Part shown: positions 9,115 through 16,500 of the stretch, piece after piece
Position numbering within the stretch: position 1 is the first letter of the stretch
Layout: every line of letters begins with the position of its first letter
Source of the DNA: Herbidospora solisilvae
GTDB lineage: Bacteria > Actinomycetota > Actinomycetes > Streptosporangiales > Streptosporangiaceae
Length of the DNA: 64,000 nucleotides
Direction of reading: 5' to 3'
Assembly: GCF_009901565.1 (NCBI RefSeq)
Contig: NZ_WXEW01000001.1
Location: 806,001-870,000 of the forward strand
Position numbers and translations under genes: made by a program
Notes under the pieces: generated by a model
Database searches by the model: none
Seen by the model: the letters and a program-made list of their open reading frames with translations, nothing else
Told to the model about the DNA's origin: nothing

Positions 9115-10949
9115 CGTCCCCGCTCTTCGCCCGTCCCGACATCGCGAGCGAGGTCCGGGCTGACGGTTGTCTCCTCATCCGCTCACGCGAGGAACTCCTG
9201 ACTCCCGCCCCGGGCGTCGGAGCGATGTTCGGATCCGCGGCGGCGGCGACGCCCGAGCGGATCCTGCTCGCCCAGCCCGGCGCGGACGGATGGCGGGAGC
9301 TGACCTACGCCCGGGCGCACGCCCGCGTCGAGTCCGTGGCCCAGTCCCTGCTGTCGCGGGGACTCGACCGGCCCGTGCTGATCCTGAGCGGGAACTCCGC
9401 CGACCATCTGGTGCTCGCCCTGGCCTGCCAGACCATCGGCGTCCCGTACGCACCGGTCAGCACCTCCTACTCGCTGCGCAGCCGGGATTTCGGGGAACTC
9501 CGGGCGATCGGGCGGCTGGTCCGGCCGGGGCTCGTGTTCGCCGAGGACGCGTCCGCGTTCGCCGGCGCGCTGGCGGCGCTGGGAGAGAGCGGCCTGCCGC
9601 CCCATGAGATCGTCGCGTCCACGGGGATGCCCGCCGGGGCGACCCGGTTCGCCGACCTCCTCGCCACCCCACCCACGCGGGAGGTGCGGGCCGCGGCGGC
9701 GGCGATCGGCCCGTCGACGGTGGCGAAGTACCTCTTCACCTCCGGCTCGACCGGCGCCCCCAAAGGGGTGATCACGACGCACGGCATGCTCTGCGCCAAC
9801 CAGCGGATGATCGGCCAGGTGTGGCCGTTCCTCCGGGAGACCCCGCCCGTGCTCCTCGACTGGCTTCCCTGGAGCCACACGTTCGGCGGCAGCCACAACA
9901 CCAACCTGGTGATCGCCAACGGGGGCACCCTGTATCTCGACGACGGCCGCCCCACGCCGCAGGAGTTCGGCCGTACCCTGCGTCATCTGGAGACCGTCAC
10001 CCCCACGGTCTATCTCAACGTGCCCCGCGGTCTCGCGATGCTCACGCGGAGCCTGGAGCTCGACCCGGTCCTGGCCCGGCGTTTCTTCAGCCGCCTTCAG
10101 GTCGTCTTCTACGCGGCGGCGGCGCTTCCCCAGGATCTCTGGACCCGCCTGGAGGAGCTGGCCCGCCGGCACGCCGATCACCCCGTCGCCCTCACCACGT
10201 CGTGGGGCGCCACCGAGACCGCCCCCGCCGCGCTCTCCGCCCACTTCCCCTCCTCCCGGGCGGACTGTGTCGGCGTGCCGCTGCCGGGCGTGGAGGTGAA
10301 GATCACTCCGGTGCGCGGCAAAGCCGAGATCCGGGTCAGAGGACCCCACGTCACCCCCGGCTATCTGGGCCGTCCCGACCTCACCGCCGGGGCGTTCGAC
10401 GCCGAGGGCTATCTGCGCACCGGCGACGCCGTCCGCCTCATCGACCCCGCCGACCCCTCCGCCGGTCTCCGCTTCGACGGCCGCCTGGCCGAGGACTTCA
10501 AACTCGACTCCGGCACCTGGGTCGACGTCTCCGCGCTCAGGAACGCCCTTCTCTCGGCCGCCGGAAGCCTCCTCTCCGACTGCGTCATCACCGGCCACGA
10601 CCGCCGGTACGTCGGCGCGCTGGCCTGGGCCGGCCCGGGGCTCTCCCCCGACCCGGCCCTGCTCGCCGCCGCCCTCCGCACCGTCGGCGCCGGCGCGGGC
10701 TCCTCCCGGCGCATCCGCCGCCTCCTGATCCTCAGCGAACCTCCGTGCGCGGAGGCGGGCGAGATAACCGACAAGGGCTACCTCAACCAGGCCGCCTGCC
10801 TGCGACGGCGGGCCGCCGAGGTCGCCGAGCTCTACCGGGAACCGGCACCCGCCCACGTCATCGACGTCGGAGACGACCCACCCGCGTCAGCTCATCGCGA
10901 CCAGCACACGCCGGGAGCCGGTGAACGGCCGGCGCCCGTGGCCGACTAG
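9111..10949 (+). CDS. Feruloyl-CoA-synthetase-like aryl-CoA ligase
   Basis: ANL-superfamily ligase of 612 residues; ATG overlaps the ammonia-lyase stop as ATGA. Motifs: P-loop FTSGSTGAPKGV, DWLPWSHTFGG, TSWGATETAP and the A8-region hinge RFDGRLAEDFKLDSGTWVDV, which is typical of feruloyl/cinnamoyl-CoA synthetases. The late lysine of EITDKGYLNQ fits the adenylation-half-reaction lysine. It is expected to activate a phenylpropenoic acid, presumably the product of the upstream lyase, to its CoA thioester in the cytoplasm. The last roughly 25 residues are low-complexity and their tail faces the convergent TauD-like gene, whose stop lies inside this gene (63-bp overlap at 10887-10949), so the exact C-terminus is unusual but the frame is unbroken. 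Confidence 0.88.
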   Translation: MTSPLFARPDIASEVRADGCLLIRSREELLTPAPGVGAMFGSAAAATPERILLAQPGADGWRELTYARAHARVESVAQSLLSRGLDRPVLILSGNSADHLVLALACQTIGVPYAPVSTSYSLRSRDFGELRAIGRLVRPGLVFAEDASAFAGALAALGESGLPPHEIVASTGMPAGATRFADLLATPPTREVRAAAAAIGPSTVAKYLFTSGSTGAPKGVITTHGMLCANQRMIGQVWPFLRETPPVLLDWLPWSHTFGGSHNTNLVIANGGTLYLDDGRPTPQEFGRTLRHLETVTPTVYLNVPRGLAMLTRSLELDPVLARRFFSRLQVVFYAAAALPQDLWTRLEELARRHADHPVALTTSWGATETAPAALSAHFPSSRADCVGVPLPGVEVKITPVRGKAEIRVRGPHVTPGYLGRPDLTAGAFDAEGYLRTGDAVRLIDPADPSAGLRFDGRLAEDFKLDSGTWVDVSALRNALLSAAGSLLSDCVITGHDRRYVGALAWAGPGLSPDPALLAAALRTVGAGAGSSRRIRRLLILSEPPCAEAGEITDKGYLNQAACLRRRAAEVAELYREPAPAHVIDVGDDPPASAHRDQHTPGAGERPAPVAD

Positions 10950-11789
10950 CACGTTGTCGATCAGCAGCACGTCACCCGTCCGCCAGTCCACGTCCACCGC
11001 GTGTTCCAGCCCCCGGTCCCGCACCTGGATGACGTGCTCGGCCGGGATCGGGGTGCCGTCGGCGTACTGGACCGACTGCGGGAGGTCCTCCGGCGGCATG
11101 ATCTCCGCCAGCATCATCGCCGTCTCGTCGCCCAGGGACGCCGGGTGCCACTGGTCGGACTGGTTGAACCAGACCTCCGCCCCCGTCACGGGGTGGCGGG
11201 TGGTGGCCGGGCGGACCTGGGTCACCCGCAGGCCGCCGTCGGAGCGCCACGTCCACTCGGCGGCGGAGGCGTCGAGGAAGGCCTCGACCGCCTTCTTGTC
11301 CGAGGTCTCGAAGGTCTCCTGCCAGCTCTTGCCGAGGCCCATCCCGCCGTGCAGGTTCTGGGTGTAGCGCACGCCCTTGGCGAACGCCTCCCGGACCGGC
11401 GGGTCGAGGGACTCCAGCCAGGTCACCCCGTCGACGACCGGCGTCGCGCCGCCCGACTCGGCGGCCTTGGCGCAGAAGAACATCAGCCGCGACGGCCACG
11501 ACGCGGCATAGGACAACTCGTTGTGCATGGAGATCGTGTACTCGGCGGGGTACTCCGTCGAGGTGTACACGTTCTGGCCGACCTTGGTGCGCGGGGAGTT
11601 CCCGTGGACGTAGGCCAGCCGGTCGGGCAGCAGCAGGTCCATCGGCGCGTCCAGGGTGGCCTCGGTCACGCCGAAGCCGCGGAAGACCAGGGCCTTCTTC
11701 TCGACCAGCAGCTCGTCGACGGGGGTGTCGCGCAGGAAGTCCGCCAGGGGGCGGCCGTCGCCGTGTAACTCATGGGGTTGCCAGCTCAT
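10887..11789 (-). CDS. TauD/SyrP/AsnO-type non-heme Fe(II)/2-oxoglutarate oxygenase
   Basis: 300 residues. The metal-binding facial triad appears as MHNELSYA (His-x-Glu instead of His-x-Asp) and the distal histidine of NVLVGHGRRPF, with an arginine in GSRRVL for 2-oxoglutarate. The HxE form and the NELSYA context are characteristic of SyrP and clavaminate-synthase-like enzymes including asparagine oxygenase AsnO, which beta-hydroxylate free or carrier-bound Asp/Asn. Its ATG overlaps the upstream glycosyltransferase stop (ATGA), so the two are cotranslated. The facing NRPS has an asparagine-like A-domain code, so beta-hydroxylation of Asn is the favoured role; this is inference. The 3' end overlaps the end of the convergent CoA ligase by 63 bp. 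Confidence 0.85.
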   Translation of the reverse strand: MSWQPHELHGDGRPLADFLRDTPVDELLVEKKALVFRGFGVTEATLDAPMDLLLPDRLAYVHGNSPRTKVGQNVYTSTEYPAEYTISMHNELSYAASWPSRLMFFCAKAAESGGATPVVDGVTWLESLDPPVREAFAKGVRYTQNLHGGMGLGKSWQETFETSDKKAVEAFLDASAAEWTWRSDGGLRVTQVRPATTRHPVTGAEVWFNQSDQWHPASLGDETAMMLAEIMPPEDLPQSVQYADGTPIPAEHVIQVRDRGLEHAVDVDWRTGDVLLIDNVLVGHGRRPFTGSRRVLVAMS

Positions 11790-13006
11790 CGGGATCCTTT
11801 TCGGAGGTGGCGTCGGAGCGCTTCGCGCTGGGATTCCGTGAGGACGGGACGAACCGGGCGCGGCGGGCCGAGGAGCGAGGCAACGAGGGCCGCCGCTCTC
11901 GTGATGCCCGCCGACGGGTCGAGGTCCTCGGGTGCTGCCGGCCGCTCCCCCGATGCGAGCAGGTCGCGCAGCGTCTCCCCCGCCTCGGGCCATTTCCCGG
12001 GCGGAAGCCATTTCGCCAGCCCGAGTTTGGCGAGCCGGGCGGCGTTGTCGGGGCGGTCGGCGCCGTCGGCGAGCACCAATTGCGGGGTGCCGGCCATCAG
12101 CGCGCGGGTGAGGGTGCCGATGCCGCCGTGGTGCACGACCGCCCTGACTTCCGGTACGACCTGGTCGAACGGCAACCGATCGAACCAGCGCACCCCTTCG
12201 GGCAGCGGCGTGGGCAACAATTCGGGATAGGGCGTGACGACCACCGCCGGAAATCCCTCGACCGCTTTCAGGGCGGAGGCGTAGAAGGCCTCGTTCAGCA
12301 TGCGCCCGGTGCCGCCCGAGACCAGGACGGGCCGATCGGCGACGACCTCCGGGGAGAACGTTTCCCGGGAGGCGGCGTCGGGCACCGCGAAGCCGGCGAG
12401 TTCGAATCGCGCGGGGGATTTCGCCCCTGCCTGGTCGAACCAGCGGGGCCACAGTCCGATGTCCATCGTGGCGCCGGCGAACCAGCCATGCCAATCGGAT
12501 ATCGGCGGCAGGCCGAGGTCGTCGCGGACGGACTGGAAGCCGTCGGCGAGTTCGGTCGCGTACATGTGGGCGGCGAGGCGGGCGCCCATGACCTGGATCG
12601 GGGAGACCGCGACCCAGGCCACCGGGCAGCCGAGCAGTTCGGCGGCGAACCGGACCGACAGGGCCGAGGTGTGCCGGCCCACCAGGACGGTGCGGCCCGG
12701 CTCGTGGCGTTCGGCGATGGCCTTGACCTCGAAGGCGAGCTGCTCGAACAGGCCGTTGCGCTCGTAGAAGGCGAGCCAGCCGAGGCCGCTCCGGGTGTCC
12801 ATGAGCAGGGCGGTGTCGGCCTGGTGGCGGGCGAACTGCTCGGCGGTGTCGATCGCGGCGAAGTCGAGGCCGGCCGCCGCCGCGCGGTAGGGCGCGTGCG
12901 TGATCAGGGTGACCTCATGGCCCTGACGGCGGAGTTCGGCACCGAGCCGGACGAAGGGCATCACGTCGCCGTCGGTGCCATGGGTGACGGCGATTATCCT
13001 CGGCAC
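11786..13006 (-). CDS. UGT-type (MGT-like) glycosyltransferase
   Basis: 406 residues from a GTG start giving VPRIIAVTHGTDGDV, the usual beginning of actinobacterial GT1 enzymes; in-frame upstream ATGs would add a poorly conserved N-terminus. C-terminal donor-binding signature: VVHHGGIGTLTRALMAGTPQ followed by DRPDNAARL. The family uses NDP-sugars to glycosylate small molecules, including self-resistance enzymes such as OleD/OleI. It forms a two-gene unit with the TauD-like oxygenase and is transcribed away from the NRPS. Either it decorates the peptide product or it inactivates it inside the cell until a glucosidase (encoded at 23.5 kb) removes the sugar. Which sugar is used cannot be told from sequence. 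Confidence 0.88.
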   Translation of the reverse strand: MPRIIAVTHGTDGDVMPFVRLGAELRRQGHEVTLITHAPYRAAAAGLDFAAIDTAEQFARHQADTALLMDTRSGLGWLAFYERNGLFEQLAFEVKAIAERHEPGRTVLVGRHTSALSVRFAAELLGCPVAWVAVSPIQVMGARLAAHMYATELADGFQSVRDDLGLPPISDWHGWFAGATMDIGLWPRWFDQAGAKSPARFELAGFAVPDAASRETFSPEVVADRPVLVSGGTGRMLNEAFYASALKAVEGFPAVVVTPYPELLPTPLPEGVRWFDRLPFDQVVPEVRAVVHHGGIGTLTRALMAGTPQLVLADGADRPDNAARLAKLGLAKWLPPGKWPEAGETLRDLLASGERPAAPEDLDPSAGITRAAALVASLLGPPRPVRPVLTESQREALRRHLRKGSR

Positions 13007-13106
13007 GCCACCCGCCCGGCGCCCGGAATTTCGGCTGACAGTGAGCTGCGCATGAAAGTTTCTGGTCCCTTGCATCGGTGGCCGCCGGTGGGTGATACTC
13101 CGACTG

Positions 13107-13120
13107 AGAAAGCGCTCTCT
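13107..13120. promoter_or_regulatory. Imperfect LacI-type operator candidate upstream of the glycosyltransferase
   Basis: AGAAAGCGCTCTCT has the AGCGCT core with partly symmetric arms and matches 9 of 14 positions of the perfect CebR-type palindrome found at 13428. It lies about 100 bp upstream of the divergent glycosyltransferase start. It may be a weak second site for the same repressor or a chance match. Confidence 0.35.
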
Positions 13121-13382
13121 TGTTCCCGGATGCCGTCCTGGAATGCAACCAAAGAAGCAGTAGCGACATGTTCCTGTCAACGGTGATCCCGCATAATGGA
13201 ACGACCACTTCCAGTGCTCCGGGAATGTGGGGCAGGCTCAGGGTCGTGACTTTTTTTAAGTTCTATACTATCCTGCTGCCGGATGCCTGACCTGCACAAC
13301 AACAGAGCGAAGGAGGGCTACTCGCTTACTCATCGGTAATTCGCGGGTAAGCCGCCATTCCCTGGTGGGTCGCGGCGCGCAC

Positions 13383-13412
13383 TTGCGCGCGGCGAATAGG
13401 TTCCATTAATCT
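13383..13412 (+). promoter_or_regulatory. Putative promoter of the NRPS operon
   Basis: TTGCGC (13383-13388) and TAATCT (13407-13412) are spaced by 18 bp and resemble a housekeeping sigma promoter. Transcription would begin near 13419, placing the operator at 13428-13441 just downstream of the start, an arrangement suited to repression, with a leader of roughly 130 nt before the NRPS GTG. The rest of the gap 13007-13553 shows an AT-rich stretch near 13250-13272 but no gene that I can support. Confidence 0.5.
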
Positions 13413-13427
13413 CTTGTGGGGGTGCAG

Positions 13428-13441
13428 TGGGAGCGCTCCCA
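13428..13441. promoter_or_regulatory. Perfect CebR-type operator palindrome
   Basis: TGGGAGCGCTCCCA, a perfect 14-bp palindrome identical to the operator known for the cellobiose/cellotriose-responsive LacI-family repressor CebR of Streptomyces. It lies 16 bp after a putative -10 box and about 110 bp before the NRPS start codon. An identical copy occurs at 24835. No LacI-family gene is in the window, so the repressor must be encoded elsewhere. Confidence 0.8.
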
Positions 13442-13553
13442 TGACGGTTAATTGGGTTCCGCAACTTTCTGCAACTCAGCGCAACATTAGGATGGCGCTT
13501 ATCGCGCCGGCCTTTTTCGGGTTGCCTTGGACCGTTCAAAGAAAGGCCACTCC

Positions 13554-16500
13554 GTGGCAGTGACGTCCACATCCACACCCGAGTCCGCGCCCCGTAGCTC
13601 CCTCGGCGGGCTCTCCCCCGCGCGCCAGGCGGCACTCGCCCGCCTGCTCACCGCGCGTCCGAAATCCCCCATCCCCGTCGTCCCGCGCGACCAGGGCCCC
13701 CTCGCCTGCTCCTTCGAGCAGCGGCAGATGTGGCTCGGCGCGCAGCTCGACGGCGTGGCCCCGGCCCCCAACGCCACTCTGGGGCTGCGGCTCGACGGCC
13801 CGCTCGACGTACCGGCGCTGACCGCCGCCCTCGACGCCCTGATCGCCCGACACGAGAGCCTGCGTACCGTTTACGCGACTCCCGGCGACCAGGCCGCTCA
13901 GGTAGCGGGCTCCTCCGCGGACGTCCAGGCCGTGAGCGGCGACGAGCCGCTGCAGACGGTGCTCGACCCGTTCCCCATGCCGTTGGAGTTCCACGGCGCG
14001 CCCGACCAAGCCGAGGAGATCACCGCCGAGGCGGTGACCCGGCGGTTCGATCTGCGGACCGGGCCGGTCGTGGCCGCCACGCTCATCCGGCTGGCCGAGG
14101 AGTCGCACGCCCTGCTGGTCGTGTGCCACCACATCGCCGCCGACGGCTGGTCGATGGGGATCCTGGCCGACGAGCTGGCGACGCTCTACCGGGAGGCTCT
14201 CGCCGGGGAGCCGGGCACGCTGCCCGAGCTGCCGGTCCAGTACGCCGACTACGCCGCCTGGTCCCGGGCCGAGCTGACCGGCGAGACGCTCGAACGGCGC
14301 ACCGCCTACTGGCGGGCCGCGCTCGACGGAGCCCCTGCGGTCGACCTGCCGGTGCGGCGCGAGCGGCCGGCGCCCGGCGGGCGGCGTACGAACACCAACT
14401 GGAGCCTGCTCGCCCCGGGCACCCTCGCCGCGCTGCAGGCCGCCGGCGGGCCGGGCACGACGCCGTTCACCGCCCTGCTGGCGGTGTTCTCGATGCTGCT
14501 GGCCCGCTACACCGGCGCCGACGGGGTCACCCTGGCGACCACCAACGGCGGGCGCCGGCGGCGCGAGCTCGAAGGCGTCGTCGGCTGCTTCGTGAACGCG
14601 GTGCCGATCCACGGGGACCTGTCCGGCGATCCGACCTTCCCCGAGGTCGCGGCGCGTATCCGGACGGCGGTCGGCGGCGCGCTGAGCAACCCGCTGCCGC
14701 TGTCGGTGCTGGCAGACGCGGTCGACCTGAAGCTGCCGGTCAGCTTCTCCTTACGCGGCTTCCGCGACCAGCGCGGCGACTGGCCCGGCCTGACCGCCTC
14801 GATCTGGGACCACGAGGTCGACCACCAGGGTTATGAGTTGTCGCTGCTGGTCCACCTCGACGGCGACGTCACCGGGCTCGACTTCACCTACCGGCGCGAC
14901 CTGCTCGACGACGAGGTCGTCGACCGCATGGCCGGCCACTACCACCACCTCGCCGCCCAGATCGCGGCGAACCCGTCGGCCACGCTGGCCGAGCTCGACC
15001 TGGTGACGCCGGAGGAGCGGGACACGATCTTCGGGACGTGGAACGACTCGGCGCGGCCGTACCCAGAGAGAGCGCTCCCTTTGTTGCTGGCCGAGCACCG
15101 CGACTCGACCGCGACGGCGGTCCGCTTCGGCGGCCGGGACACCTCCTACGCCGAGTTGCACGCCCGCGCCAACCAGATCGCCCGGCGGCTGCTCGCCGAG
15201 GGGGTCACGCCCGAAAGCACGGTCGGGGTGCTGCTCGACCGCTCCCCCGACCTGATCGCGTCGCTGCTGGGCGTGTGGCTGGCGGGGGCGGCGTACGTGC
15301 CGATGGACCCGGCGTTCCCGCCGCAGCGCATCGCCGACATGCTGGAGACGGCGGGCACGGCGCTGGTGCTGACCGAGCGGAAGTACGTCTCCCGGTTCGA
15401 CGGCCCCACGGTCGTCGACGTCGCCTCAATCGACGGCGACACCACCCCCGTCGACGTCGCGCCCGACCTCGACCGGCTGGCCTACCTGATCTTCACCTCG
15501 GGCTCGACCGGGAAGCCGAAGGGCGTCCAGGTCACCCACCGGGGGCTGGTCAACCACGTGTGGTGGGCCGTCGAGGAGCTCGCCTCCCGGGGCGAGGGCG
15601 GCGCGCCGCTGCTCGGCTCGGTCGCCTTCGACCTGGTCGTGCCCAACCTGTGGGCGCCGCTCGTCGTCGGCCAGGCCGTGACGGTCCTCGACCAGGACTT
15701 CGACATGGGCGAGCTCGGCGAGCTCCTCAGCGGCCACGACTTCAGCTTCATCAAGCTCACCCCCGGCCATCTGGAGGTGCTGGGCCACCAGCTCGACGAC
15801 GCCCGCGCCGCTGCGCTGGCCGGGGTGATCGTCGTGGCCGGGGAGGCCCTCCCCGGTTCGCTCGCCGACCGCTGGCTCGAGATCCTCGGCCCCGGACGGC
15901 TGATCAACGAGTACGGCCCCACCGAGGCCACCGTCGGCACGTGCGTCTACCCGGTCACCCACCGGCAGCACCACGAGGTCGTCCCCATCGGGGCGCCACT
16001 GCCCAACATGCGCATGTTCGTTCTCGACCCGCACCGCCGCCTGCTCCCCGCCGGCGTCCCGGGCGAACTCTACGTCGGCGGCGTCGGCGTCACCCGCGGC
16101 TACATGAACCGACCGGACCTGACCGCCGAACGGTTCGTGGAGTTCGAGGGTGAGCGCGTCTACAGGACGGGCGACCGGGTCCTCTGGCTGCCCGACGGCA
16201 ACGTGGCGTTCCTCGGCCGCTTCGACGACCAGGTGAAGATCCGCGGATACCGCATCGAACTGGACGAGGTCAGGGCGGCGCTCCTCGACCATCCGGGCGT
16301 GCGGGACGCGGTGGCGGCGGTGCACGAGGAACGGCTGGTGGCCTACTACGTGCCGGTCGCCGAACCGGTGCGGGGCCTGGACGAGCACTGCGCGCTCCGG
16401 CTCCCGGAGTACATGGTCCCGGTGGTCTTCACCGAGCTCGACCGCATGCCGCTCAACGCGAACGGCAAGGTCGACCGCAAGGCGCTGCCCGTCCCCCAGG

